A stretch of DNA of 19,544 nucleotides. Source: CAYHPY01 sp964358485. Its GTDB lineage: Bacteria > Elusimicrobiota > Elusimicrobia > UBA1565 > UBA9628. Positions 7,672 through 14,780 of the stretch are shown in pieces. The translations under genes were made by a program, and so were the position numbers. Each line of letters opens with the position of its first letter. Within the stretch, counting starts at the first letter, position 1. The notes below the pieces were generated by a model. The model had not been told where the DNA came from. It worked only from the letters and a program-made list of their open reading frames with translations, and did not search any database. Location of the stretch: positions 1 through 19,544 of the forward strand of contig CAYHPY010000068.1 of the NCBI GenBank assembly GCA_964358485.1, in the 5' to 3' direction.

Positions 7672-8049
7672 ATGCCTGAAGACAACGCAATCGAAGCGCA
7701 CCTCGAGGACCTTGAGCGGCGCTTGCTCAAACCGGAAATCCGCATGTCTCCGGCCGAGGTGGGAGCGATGTTGGCCGACGATTTTAAAGAGGTCGCCGGC
7801 ACCGGGGAGATTTTCAACAAGGCTCAAATCATCGAAATGCTCCGGAACGCGCCCCCCGCCAAAATGGAGCTCACGGATTTCAAGGCGGTCGTTCTGGCTC
7901 CCGACGTCGCCCTTGCCACATTTTTCTATTCCCGAGGAGCGACTCCCGACCGGCCCGCGGCGGAATCGATTCGCAGTTCGGTGTGGAAACGAATTGATGG
8001 ACGCTGGCAAATGGTTTTTCATCAAGGGACTTTGTCCGGCGAACGGTAA
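7672..8049 (+). CDS. Small NTF2-like (DUF4440/SnoaL-type) protein
   Basis: A 125-aa cytoplasmic protein with the layout of NTF2-like domains: N-terminal helices (EAHLEDLERRLL, SPAEVGAMLADDFKEV), a GEIFNKAQIIEML segment, then beta strands ending SSVWKRIDGRWQMVFHQGTL. The ending W-x-R-x-D-G-x-W-x-x-x-x-H-Q is characteristic of DUF4440 proteins. Members are enzymes, accessory proteins or ligand binders, so the role is open. ATG 7672 is preceded at six bases by TGGAG. It lies 34 bases after mltA and is probably co-transcribed with it. A large hairpin 8 bases after the stop separates it from the convergent gene. Confidence 0.8.
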   Translation: MPEDNAIEAHLEDLERRLLKPEIRMSPAEVGAMLADDFKEVAGTGEIFNKAQIIEMLRNAPPAKMELTDFKAVVLAPDVALATFFYSRGATPDRPAAESIRSSVWKRIDGRWQMVFHQGTLSGER

Positions 8050-8057
8050 CATGTCGC

Positions 8058-8101
8058 CAACGACAAAATCGCCTTCACCGGTGGAAGTGATTTTGTCGTT
8101 G
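8058..8101. terminator. 13-bp inverted-repeat hairpin between convergent genes
   Basis: CAACGACAAAATC (8058-8070) and its exact complement (8089-8101) enclose 18 bases that extend the stem with a G-U, a C-G, one bulge and three further pairs. It lies between convergent genes ending at 8049 and 8163. The position suits a bidirectional terminator. The lower stem is only moderately GC-rich and no long T run follows, so it may instead stabilise mRNA 3' ends. Confidence 0.5.
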
Positions 8102-8162
8102 AGAACATAACATCCCTCCGGTGGAGCGAGAGGAAACCGTCAAAAGGGGATTTCGCGGCCGG

Positions 8163-9734
8163 CTAGCGGCCGTTGAGCCAGATTTTCTGCCCGTGATCCT
8201 CCCGCCGAAATCCTAGAGCCAACTTCAGGCAGGCCTCCAAAATCTCCTTCCTCGCCGCCGCCGCGCCCAGCCCCGCGCCGCGCCGCGCGAAGCTCAAAAC
8301 GCGGGCCGGGATTTTGCGATACTGGGCGGCGGCTCCGGCCTTGTCCCCCAACTCCCCCCGGCAAAGCGCGCCCAACACCGCGGGCCAAACCCCCGCCGGG
8401 GCCGCGGCCAAATCCTTCAACGCCCCGCGCCGGTCGCCCAGGGCGCGCTTGGCCTCCGCGCGCCAGACATGCGCCTCCAGGTCCTGGGGAAACATTTTCA
8501 AGGTTTTGTCCAAAACCGCCAAGGCCCGGCGCGGCCGGCCCAGCGTGAGCCAAGCCCCCCCCAGCCAGCAATGGGCGTGCTGTCCGCCCAGGGCGATGGC
8601 GCGTTCCAGGCGTCGGCGCGCCAGGGCGTAGCGCCCCAGCCAAAGGTCCACGCCGCCCTGCCAGGCCAGCGCCTTTCCCTGGTCCGAAGCCGGCGCGGCG
8701 GCAACGGCCCGTTCCAATTCGCGCAGGGCCGCGGCTTTTTCCCCCCGGCAGGCCAAGGCCTCGCCGAGATAGGCGTGCGCGCGCCAATCGGAGGCGGGAT
8801 GGCGCAGGCAGGCCCCCAACCAGCGCTCCGCCAGGGCGGGCTTGCCCACCATGAGCGCCCCGCACCCGGCCTTAAAAAACATCCAGCCGTAACGCGCGCG
8901 CGAAAAACGGGCCAGGGCGGAAAATTCCCGCAGGGATTCCTGGCCCCCGAGCAAGGCGCCCGCCCAGTAGCGCCGCCAGGGATCGTCCTTGACGCCCCGG
9001 AGGGAGCGTTTGACCGCGCCCAGTTCCCGCAGCCGGTCCCGAGGCCCCGACATCTGCCCCCAGCCCCAGGGATCCCAAAAAGTCCAAAGCTGTTTATTGC
9101 CGAGCCCCCGGTCGATCATGGCCTCCCCGAGCGCGCGGGCCTGCCGGTAGCGGCCCGCCCGGACCAGAAGCCGGAAACGGTCGTCCGGGGAGAGTTCCGG
9201 CTGGGCCCCGCCCAATCTCCGCAAAAGCCGCCCCGCCTCGGCCCGTTTTCCCTGAAGGTCCAGGGCCTCGGCCAGGCCCAACACCGCGCTCCCCCCACCG
9301 GGTTCCAGCACCAAGGCCCGCCGCCAAAAAGCCTCCGCCGGAGCCAGGCGGCCGCCGGCCTGCAGGGCGCGGGCGCGGGTGGCCAGGATGGCGGCCACTT
9401 GGGCGCGCTCGGAGGCGGCCTTCGGGGAAAGGGACAAAAGCCCGGCGTCCGTCTTCTCCTCGGAGCCCGAGGCCGCGCGCTCCCCCAAGGAGAGGGCCGC
9501 CAAGCCCGCCCGCGCGGGAAAATGGGCGGGGCTCTCGCGGATCACGTCCTCGAAAATCTTCCGGGCCTCCCCCTTTTTTCCGCAAGAGGCCAGCGCGTGG
9601 CCCAAAAAACACCGGGCTTCGGGGCCGCGCTCTCCCGCGGCGACGGCTTTGCCGAAAAAACGGGCCGCTTGGCGGAAATTCCCCTCGTTGTAGGCCCGGA
9701 CGCCGCGCTCCACCCAAACGGACGCCGCTTTCAC
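8163..9734 (-). CDS. Tetratricopeptide-repeat protein, 523 aa
   Basis: Almost the whole protein is helical TPR-type repeats of about 34 residues. The clearest are near the N-terminus (RGVRAYNEGNFRQAARFFGK; FLGHALASCGKKGEARKIFE) and in the C-terminal half (AYLGEALACRGEKAAALREL; WLGRYALARRRLERAIAL; AEAKRALGDRRGALKDLA). A middle block rich in Trp (QLWTFWDPWGWGQ) does not fit the repeat. No signal peptide is visible. TPR proteins are protein-interaction scaffolds; nothing here names the partner. The GTG start overlaps the stop of the upstream lipoprotein gene by four bases (GTGA), so translation is probably coupled and the two likely act together. The repeat class is certain; the function is unknown. 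Confidence 0.85.
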   Translation of the reverse strand: MKAASVWVERGVRAYNEGNFRQAARFFGKAVAAGERGPEARCFLGHALASCGKKGEARKIFEDVIRESPAHFPARAGLAALSLGERAASGSEEKTDAGLLSLSPKAASERAQVAAILATRARALQAGGRLAPAEAFWRRALVLEPGGGSAVLGLAEALDLQGKRAEAGRLLRRLGGAQPELSPDDRFRLLVRAGRYRQARALGEAMIDRGLGNKQLWTFWDPWGWGQMSGPRDRLRELGAVKRSLRGVKDDPWRRYWAGALLGGQESLREFSALARFSRARYGWMFFKAGCGALMVGKPALAERWLGACLRHPASDWRAHAYLGEALACRGEKAAALRELERAVAAAPASDQGKALAWQGGVDLWLGRYALARRRLERAIALGGQHAHCWLGGAWLTLGRPRRALAVLDKTLKMFPQDLEAHVWRAEAKRALGDRRGALKDLAAAPAGVWPAVLGALCRGELGDKAGAAAQYRKIPARVLSFARRGAGLGAAAARKEILEACLKLALGFRREDHGQKIWLNGR

Positions 9735-10174
9735 GGGACTTTTTCCCAGGAAAGCATTTTCCAGCGCTCTCCGACTTTCTCGAACTCGTCGATTTCGGTG
9801 CCGCCGAAATCCCCTTTGCCCGAGGTCGTCCGCACCTGATAGGTCAAGGTGGCCGTCGCGCGGCGGTAGCCGACCGCGTCCAGGGTCAATTTCTCCACAT
9901 GAAAGCGGGCCGGCCCGTGCTCGGCGAAAAATTTCGCGGCCCAGGCGCGGATTTGAGCCAAAGTCATGGGCTTGGAGATGTTCGGGGCGTAAAGCGCGGC
10001 CAAGCCGTCGGGGTCGGCCGTGGCGAAGGCCTTGGCGACCTCAAGGTAGTAGTCCCGCAATCCCCGTTCCCGGGCCAGTTCCTCGGGGGCCGGAGGGCGG
10101 CGGAAAGAGACCTTGACGCAGGCGGCGGCCAGGGCGGCGAGGAAAACGAGCGCCAGGAAACGGGAAATGGCCAC
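9731..10174 (-). CDS. Lipoprotein with NTF2/SnoaL-like domain
   Basis: A 147-aa protein with a lipoprotein-type signal: a hydrophobic stretch ending LAALAAAC, with Cys19 as the predicted lipidated residue. The lipobox is slightly unusual, with Ala at -3 and Leu at -4. The body has an NTF2-like layout: helices (RDYYLEVAKAFATADPDGLAALYAP), PMTLAQIRAWAAKFFAEHGP, then strands ending DEFEKVGERWKMLSWEKVP. The start is GTG 10174, with TATAAT seven bases upstream and no ribosome site, so a leaderless mRNA is expected. It is the first gene of a two-gene unit with the TPR protein, sharing a GTGA overlap. It would sit in a membrane facing the periplasm. Ligand and role are unknown. Confidence 0.8.
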   Translation of the reverse strand: MAISRFLALVFLAALAAACVKVSFRRPPAPEELARERGLRDYYLEVAKAFATADPDGLAALYAPNISKPMTLAQIRAWAAKFFAEHGPARFHVEKLTLDAVGYRRATATLTYQVRTTSGKGDFGGTEIDEFEKVGERWKMLSWEKVP

Positions 10175-10181
10175 GGCGCGT

Positions 10182-10191
10182 ATTATACAAT
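10182..10191. promoter_or_regulatory. Overlapping divergent -10 boxes
   Basis: On the minus strand TATAAT (10187-10182) lies seven bases before GTG 10174. On the plus strand TACAAT (10186-10191) lies ten bases before ATG 10202. The two boxes share two base pairs, so polymerase should not occupy both at once. Neither has a convincing -35 box. Confidence 0.45.
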
Positions 10192-10201
10192 CATACGGCT
10201 G

Positions 10202-11479
10202 ATGACACGGAAAATACCGGCTTCGGGGATCAACCTGTTCCAGCTGATCTATGTTTTGATCAGGGAATATTCGGAACGGACGGGTTTGGAGCCGTTGAAT
10301 TTATCGTTGGGGAACCCGGACGGAATTCCGATTGTAAAAATAAGAGAACTAAAGGCAAAATTCGCAAAGGAACCGGGCCTTGAATACCACACTTACGCGG
10401 AAGATAGAAACCTCCTCGGCTTCGCCGAGTCGATGGTCGAGCTCCACGGAACTTTAAAAGTCGGAGAGCACCCGCATCTGCGGGCGCTACCTATCCCCGG
10501 CATCAAGACCGCCTCCGCCCTGATCCCCCTGGCCTGCGGCCTGCATTTGCCGGATCGAAAACGGAGGGATAATTTCTTAGTCGCTTCAAACCTCCCGGCC
10601 TACGACGTCATCGGGACCTGGAGCGACTCCTACCTGGCGGCAAACCGGGTGGCCTGGCCCTTGTCGTCCGCCGACGGGATGCGCCTGAGCGTGCCCCGGC
10701 TGGAGCAGGCCCTCAAGGAGCGCGGCGCCGACCGCGCGGATTTGATCTTCACGATCCGCCCCGGCAATCCGGCCTCGGTCGGGGCGTCCCGCCAGGATTG
10801 GGTCAAGCTCGTCGAGCATTGCCTGGCCCGCGGCACGCGCCTAGTCAACGACGCCGCCTACGCGGGCCTGTCGGGCGGCGCGCACACCCCGCTGGCCGCG
10901 GTGGCCAAGGATTATCCCGACCTGGAATGGCTGGAGCTCTATTCCGTGAGCAAATCCTTCAACGATCCGGGCGCCCGCCTGGGGGCCCTGGTCGGCTCCA
11001 AGGATTTCGTCGAGGACTTCACGATGATCAAGGGCAACACCGAATCCGGCCCCGTGCCCGGGGTCATGGCGGCCTACGGGGAGTTCCTGGCCGACCGGCC
11101 CGCGGCGCGAAAGGCCCTGGAGGATTTGACCGCCCTTTACCAAAAGCGCCTGGCCTACGTCGTGCCGCGCCTGAAAGCCGCGGGCCTGCGCGAGGCCTGC
11201 CCCGTGGAGGCGGGATTCTTCACCCTCTGGAAGACGCCCCGCCGGATTTTCGGCCAAGACCCGGCCAAAGAGGGCCCCACCGCCGGGCGGCCGCTCCATG
11301 AGGCCTACAATCTCCGGGTCATCGCCGAGACCGGAATTGTGGGGGTGCATTTCCAGGGACCTGACATCGGCGGACACCGCGAAAATTTCATTCGGTATGC
11401 GGTGTGCGCCGATGTACTCGATCCGTCGTTTCAAAAACGGTTCGAGGTTCAGCTCGCAAGGCTGAAGCCGGAGTATTAA
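10202..11479 (+). CDS. Class I/II PLP-dependent aminotransferase
   Basis: A 425-aa fold-type I aminotransferase. Features in order: LNLSLGNPDGIP near 32-43, tyrosine-containing YHTYAED near 62-68, PGNPAS at 187-192 as the NP-x-G equivalent, NDAAYAG at 216-222 with the Asp that contacts the pyridine nitrogen, and the cofactor-binding motif SVSKSFNDPGARLG with Lys251 and Arg259. The amino donor is not evident; aspartate/aromatic, methionine/glutamine or diaminopimelate types are all conceivable. ATG 10202 is chosen because family similarity starts there and upstream reading is antisense to the divergent lipoprotein gene. The stop directly abuts the ATG of a nitrilase-family hydrolase, which suggests a transaminase/omega-amidase pair. 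Confidence 0.9.
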   Translation: MTRKIPASGINLFQLIYVLIREYSERTGLEPLNLSLGNPDGIPIVKIRELKAKFAKEPGLEYHTYAEDRNLLGFAESMVELHGTLKVGEHPHLRALPIPGIKTASALIPLACGLHLPDRKRRDNFLVASNLPAYDVIGTWSDSYLAANRVAWPLSSADGMRLSVPRLEQALKERGADRADLIFTIRPGNPASVGASRQDWVKLVEHCLARGTRLVNDAAYAGLSGGAHTPLAAVAKDYPDLEWLELYSVSKSFNDPGARLGALVGSKDFVEDFTMIKGNTESGPVPGVMAAYGEFLADRPAARKALEDLTALYQKRLAYVVPRLKAAGLREACPVEAGFFTLWKTPRRIFGQDPAKEGPTAGRPLHEAYNLRVIAETGIVGVHFQGPDIGGHRENFIRYAVCADVLDPSFQKRFEVQLARLKPEY

Positions 11480-12295
11480 ATGGCCAAATCCCCCCTCCGC
11501 GTCCTGCCCTGTCCGCTGGATCTGGCCTGGAATAATCCTTCCGAGAACCTAAAAAAAATCGAAAGTTCTCTTCGAACGAATCTTGAAAATTCCTCCGTTC
11601 CGGAGGAATTTTTATTTCTTTTCCCGGAATTGTCCTTAACCGGCTTCGTGACCGAGAATCCCCCTTCTTTCTCCCTCCGAGAGAATCCGGTCCAAGCCCT
11701 GGCGGCCCTGGCCAAAAAATACCGGACCGCGATCGCGGCGGGATTTCCCGAGAAGAATCCGAAAGACCCGAAAAGACCGTTCAATACTTTGGCCTTGTTC
11801 GGGCCGAACGGAAAAATTCTGGGGAAATACCGCAAGCTGCACCTGTTCACGGTGGGAAAGGTTCCGGAGACGGAAGTCTTTACGGCGGGAGACAACGCAA
11901 TAACAATCGAGTACAGGGGCTGGAAAACCGGCCTCACGATCTGCTTCGATCTTCGTTTTCCAGCCCTGTTTCAAGCCTACGCCCGCGCGGGGGTGGATTT
12001 GATCCTGGCCCCGGCCTGCTGGGTGGGCGGAGAGCACAAAAGCTATCAGTTCAAGACCATCGGCTCGGCCCATGCCATTCTCTCGCAGGCATACCTCGCC
12101 TCGGTCAACCGGGCGGGACGGGACCCGGCCTACGAATACGACGGCTCGAGCTATGTCTTCTCGCCCTTCGGGGAGGATCAACTGGAAGGGCGGCCGGGGG
12201 CCTGCCTGCTCGACGAGTCCCTCCTGGACGCCTGCCGCAAAATGAAGGTCCGGCCCTCCGACCGGAAGGCCTACCCGGTTCAAGATGGCGCCTGA
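11480..12295 (+). CDS. Nitrilase-superfamily hydrolase, omega-amidase-like
   Basis: A 271-aa carbon-nitrogen hydrolase with the full catalytic triad: Glu50 in FPELSLTGF, Lys119 in KYRKLHLF and Cys155 in LTICFDLRFP. The KLHLF and C-(Y/F)-DLRFP contexts resemble the omega-amidase branch (Nit2, E. coli YafV), which removes ammonia from 2-oxoglutaramate-type products of glutamine transamination. It should be cytoplasmic. The ATG follows the aminotransferase TAA directly, with GGAG six bases before the start, so the two are translationally linked. The first 200 bases are AT-richer than the rest and contain a perfect terminator-like hairpin (11586-11612). Other nitrilase substrates cannot be excluded. 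Confidence 0.88.
   Translation: MAKSPLRVLPCPLDLAWNNPSENLKKIESSLRTNLENSSVPEEFLFLFPELSLTGFVTENPPSFSLRENPVQALAALAKKYRTAIAAGFPEKNPKDPKRPFNTLALFGPNGKILGKYRKLHLFTVGKVPETEVFTAGDNAITIEYRGWKTGLTICFDLRFPALFQAYARAGVDLILAPACWVGGEHKSYQFKTIGSAHAILSQAYLASVNRAGRDPAYEYDGSSYVFSPFGEDQLEGRPGACLLDESLLDACRKMKVRPSDRKAYPVQDGA
11586..11612 (+). terminator. Terminator-like hairpin inside the nitrilase-family gene
   Basis: AAAATTCCTCCG (11586-11597), a TTC loop, then its exact 12-base complement (11601-11612), followed by TATTTCTTTT. The A-tract, GC-rich stem top and T-rich tail match an intrinsic terminator, yet it lies about 110 bases into the coding region. In a translated mRNA it would be masked by ribosomes. It could attenuate transcription when translation falters, or be chance. 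Confidence 0.4.
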
Positions 12296-12602
12296 AGCCG
12301 CGCCCGACCCGTTTCGGGGGCGCTTCATCCACCGGATTCCCGCGGTGCGGCGGGAAAGCGGGCTCGTCCTGCATTTCGGGGGCGCGGATTTTACCTCGGA
12401 GGACGCCCTGCGCGAGCACATCCGCCGGGAATACGGCACAGAGGTCCTGATCCTGGACGCCAACTCCGTCACCTTGGATGTCCTGGAGTCCGAGTTGCGG
12501 AAAAACCTCCCCACCGACATGGCCGACGCTTTTCTGGCCGAGGTCCGGGCCAAAGGGCTCAATCCCGTGGAGGAGAGGATCGTGCTCTCCAAGAAGGGTT
12601 GA
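12285..12602 (+). CDS. Hypothetical protein, 105 aa
   Basis: A 105-residue soluble protein of unknown family. It opens with an Ala/Pro-rich stretch, then shows an alternating alpha/beta pattern: SGLVLHFGGADFTS, EDALREHIRREYG, TEVLILDANSVTLDVLESELRKNL, ADAFLAEVRAKGLNPVEERIVLSK. The strand-helix-strand layout suggests a small ferredoxin-like or Rossmann-like fold, but I cannot name one. Its ATG overlaps the end of the hydrolase gene by 11 bases, and its stop overlaps the next ATG by one base (TGATG), so it is the third gene of a coupled operon. It might modulate the neighbouring enzymes; that is inference from position only. Confidence 0.75.
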   Translation: MAPEAAPDPFRGRFIHRIPAVRRESGLVLHFGGADFTSEDALREHIRREYGTEVLILDANSVTLDVLESELRKNLPTDMADAFLAEVRAKGLNPVEERIVLSKKG

Positions 12603-13129
12603 TGGCCAATTTGAATATCCGGAACCTCTATTACCGATGGTTCGTTCGGCGGTTGGAAAGGCCATGCGCTTTGCCGCCGGGCAATAGAACAAAAGAGGCA
12701 ACGGAACAACTCAGAAAATACGAAACCGTTTTAAAAGAATGGAAAGGCAAAGAACGGCCACAATCCATGGAAGAGGCCCTGGTTTTGGCGGAACTGCTCA
12801 TGCACCAAGGCCTCTTCTTCGCAAGCCACGAGTTCCTGGAAGAATTCTGGCGGCCCGCGACGGGCGAGAAGCGCCTGGCCGTCCACGGCATCATCCAGTT
12901 CGCCGCGGCCTTTCATAAGCTCGAGCTCAACCCCGGCGCCGCCGCGGGCGCCTGCGAACTTCTGGAGAAAGCCTCCGCCAAGCTCGGCGCCACCGGGGCC
13001 CTGGGCCCCGGCGTGGGACCCGCCCTGGCCGACCAAGCCGACGAGTGCCGCCGCGCCCTGGCCCGCGGAGCCCTGGACCCCCTCGCCGCCGCCCGCCGCC
13101 TAAACTGGACCGGCCGATGGAGCGTCTAA
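12602..13129 (+). CDS. DUF309 domain protein
   Basis: A 175-aa all-helical protein. The block FFASHEFLEEFWRP followed by EKRLAVHGIIQFAAAFHKLELNPGAAAGACELLEKA matches DUF309, whose signature is a His-Glu pair with an aromatic, then a G-x-I-Q helix and a later GA helix. The conserved His, Glu and Gln could bind a metal or substrate; no activity of the family is known to me. The N-terminal 50 residues (basic and Trp/Tyr-rich) are outside the domain and use AT-richer codons. ATG 12602 shares its A with the preceding TGA, and AAGGG lies just upstream. It is the last gene of the aminotransferase operon; an 83-base gap follows. Confidence 0.85.
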   Translation: MANLNIRNLYYRWFVRRLERPCALPPGNRTKEATEQLRKYETVLKEWKGKERPQSMEEALVLAELLMHQGLFFASHEFLEEFWRPATGEKRLAVHGIIQFAAAFHKLELNPGAAAGACELLEKASAKLGATGALGPGVGPALADQADECRRALARGALDPLAAARRLNWTGRWSV

Positions 13130-13142
13130 TTGGTGCCGGTGG

Positions 13143-13160
13143 TTGACTTGCTTGACTTAC
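13143..13160 (+). repeat. Tandem 9-mer upstream of the desaturase
   Basis: TTGACTTGC and TTGACTTAC lie head to tail, followed by a partial third copy, TTGCC TTGCC. They end about 40 bases before the -10 box of the desaturase gene, a position suited to an activator or extra polymerase contact. Short and possibly incidental. Confidence 0.25.
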
Positions 13161-13199
13161 TTGCCTTGCCGGGCGGAAGAAAATCGGCGATTTTTAATT

Positions 13200-13205
13200 T
13201 ATAAT
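13200..13205 (+). promoter_or_regulatory. Consensus -10 box seven bases before the desaturase start (leaderless)
   Basis: A perfect TATAAT is followed by CCCTCCC and ATG 13213. No Shine-Dalgarno is present, and no -35 match is found at 17 bases, which suggests activator help or an upstream element. Confidence 0.5.
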
Positions 13206-13212
13206 CCCTCCC

Positions 13213-14211
13213 ATGAACGCCACCCTCGCCCGCGAAACCCCGGTCTCATGGCAAAGCGTCGTCGCTCCCTATAAACAAGGCAACGCCTTCACCGCCCTGG
13301 GCCACCTCGCGGCCGGGCTGGCCATCCTCGCCGCCTGCTGGGCCGCAATGGCCGCCGCCTATGACATGCCCTACGGCCGCTGGTGGGGTCTGCTCCTTTC
13401 GGCCCCCGCCGGAATGATGCTGGTCAAGCTCTTCTCGGTCCAGCACGACGCCGGGCATGGCGCGCTCTTCAACCAAGCCTGGGCCAACACCTTGATCGGA
13501 CGCCTCTTGTCTCCCCTGGTCATGACTCCCTACACCCAATGGGCCCGGGAACACGCCAAGCACCACGCCACCTCGGGCCAGCTCAATTCCGGGGGCATCG
13601 GCGACGTGGACACCTGGACCCTCCGGGAGTACCAGGCCGCGGGGCCGTGGAAGCGCCTGGGTTACCGGATTCTCCGCCATCCCCTCTTCCTGTTCGGCCC
13701 GGGGGCCACGGGTTATTTTCTGATCAAGCAGAGGTTCGTCTGGTACCAGCCCGAGCGGCGGGACTCCTGGCTCAGCGTTTGGTCCACCAATTTGGCGATG
13801 GCCGCCATGATCGGCCTCGGGTGCTGGGCGCTGGGAACGGCGCGCTTTTTCTGGCTTTGGCTGCCGTCGGCGGCTTTCGGCTCGGGCTTCGGAACCTGGA
13901 TCTTCTACATCGGCCACCAATTTCCGAACACCTACTGGGAAAAGGAAGCGGACTGGGATTTCTACGAGGCGTCCATGAAGGGGGCGTCCTTCTACAAGGT
14001 GGGCGCGCTCATGGATTTCGCCACCTGCAACATCGGCTTCCACCACATCCACCATCTCTGCAGCCGGATTCCGTTCTACAACCTGCCCCGCTGTCTTAAA
14101 GAAAACAAGCTTTTTCAGGTCAAGCCCCTGGGTATCCTGGAAAGCCTGCCCTGCGCCTGGCTGGCCCTCTGGGACGAGGACCGGCGGCGGCTGATTTCGT
14201 TTCCCTCCTGA
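13213..14211 (+). CDS. Membrane fatty acid desaturase (Delta12/omega-6 type)
   Basis: A 332-aa integral-membrane di-iron desaturase. The three histidine boxes are intact: HDAGH at 78-82, HAKHH at 114-118 and HHIHH at 277-281. They coordinate the two irons that activate oxygen to insert a double bond into an acyl chain. Hydrophobic segments lie at about 27-50, 57-75, 152-172 and 185-233. The spacing resembles bacterial omega-6/Delta12 desaturases (DesA-like), but regiospecificity cannot be read from sequence. The enzyme needs oxygen and an electron donor, so the host probably meets oxygen at times. ATG 13213 is set by TATAAT seven bases upstream. It appears to be a single-gene unit, with tandem 9-mers upstream that could mediate regulation. 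Confidence 0.92.
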   Translation: MNATLARETPVSWQSVVAPYKQGNAFTALGHLAAGLAILAACWAAMAAAYDMPYGRWWGLLLSAPAGMMLVKLFSVQHDAGHGALFNQAWANTLIGRLLSPLVMTPYTQWAREHAKHHATSGQLNSGGIGDVDTWTLREYQAAGPWKRLGYRILRHPLFLFGPGATGYFLIKQRFVWYQPERRDSWLSVWSTNLAMAAMIGLGCWALGTARFFWLWLPSAAFGSGFGTWIFYIGHQFPNTYWEKEADWDFYEASMKGASFYKVGALMDFATCNIGFHHIHHLCSRIPFYNLPRCLKENKLFQVKPLGILESLPCAWLALWDEDRRRLISFPS

Positions 14212-14259
14212 GCGCCCGTTAATAGTTGACCCAGATCATACCCAGGCCCTCCGTCCCCA

Positions 14260-14268
14260 TGGTATCCT
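14260..14268 (+). promoter_or_regulatory. Extended -10 promoter of the rhodanese gene
   Basis: TGG plus TATCCT forms an extended -10. Transcription from about 14275 would give a leader of about 32 bases containing the AAAGGAG ribosome site. A TTGACC 31 bases upstream is too far to be its -35. Confidence 0.3.
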
Positions 14269-14306
14269 CTCGGGGCCGCCGGTGAATCGGCCGCAAAGGA
14301 GAATCC

Positions 14307-14702
14307 ATGAACAACACTTCCGTCGTCGAGACCAAGACCCTCGAGATCACCAACGTCCAGTACTTCCAGGCCAAGCTCGCCTTTGAGATGACCCCGTGGA
14401 CTTTGAAGGGCATCCTCGACAAGACCCCGGACCAGGTTTGCCTCCTGGACGTCCGCTCCCCGGAGCATTTCGTCGCGGCCCACATCCCCACCGCGCTCAA
14501 CATTCCCTTGGCGGATCTGGTCTCCAAGCTGGGGACCCTGCCGAAGAACAAGACCCTCGTGACCTACTGCTCCAACCTGACCTGCGCGCTGGCCCCCAAG
14601 GCGGCCCTGGAGTTGGCCCAGAAGGGCTTCAAGGTCATGCAGCTCATGGGCGGCATGGCGACTTGGCAGGAGAACGGCTTCCCGGTCGAGAAGAAGGCCT
14701 AA
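14307..14702 (+). CDS. Single-domain rhodanese-like sulfurtransferase
   Basis: A 131-aa cytoplasmic protein with one rhodanese domain: LLDVRSPEHFVAAHIPTALN (46-65), where Asp48 and Arg50 are the usual structural residues, then the active-site loop starting at Cys88 (YCSNLTCALAPKAA), and GGMATWQENGFPV near the end. Such proteins carry a persulfide on the cysteine and pass sulfur to acceptors. The loop holds a second cysteine (Cys93) and lacks the positive charge of thiosulfate-type rhodaneses, so the acceptor or donor may differ. About 30 residues precede the domain. AAAGGAG six bases before the ATG sets the start. A strong intrinsic terminator follows, making this a likely single-gene transcript. 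Confidence 0.9.
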   Translation: MNNTSVVETKTLEITNVQYFQAKLAFEMTPWTLKGILDKTPDQVCLLDVRSPEHFVAAHIPTALNIPLADLVSKLGTLPKNKTLVTYCSNLTCALAPKAALELAQKGFKVMQLMGGMATWQENGFPVEKKA

Positions 14703-14720
14703 CTCAAGCCCGAGAACGGG

Positions 14721-14761
14721 ACGGGGCGCTTTCCCGAAAGGAAGGCGCCCCGTTTCTTTTT
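14721..14761 (+). terminator. Intrinsic terminator after the rhodanese gene
   Basis: ACGGGGCGC (14721-14729) pairs with GCGCCCCGT (14745-14753), nine perfect base pairs, followed by a T-rich tail TTTCTTTTT to 14761. It begins 18 bases after the rhodanese stop. This is the clearest terminator in the window. Confidence 0.88.
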
Positions 14762-14780
14762 CGAAGACCCCGCCAAAGGT

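Noticed and set aside
8469..9839. A 456-aa plus-strand open frame opposite the TPR gene
   Set aside because: Shadow frame: the minus strand encodes regular TPR repeats, the plus frame is Pro/Gly/Arg-rich without motifs.
9899..10201. Upstream extension of the aminotransferase
   Set aside because: It is antisense to the lipoprotein gene. Aminotransferase similarity starts at ATG 10202.
3280..13130. The 11-mer GGAGCGTCTAA at 3280 and again at 13120
   Set aside because: Only two copies in unrelated contexts (a leader and a stop codon); likely chance.
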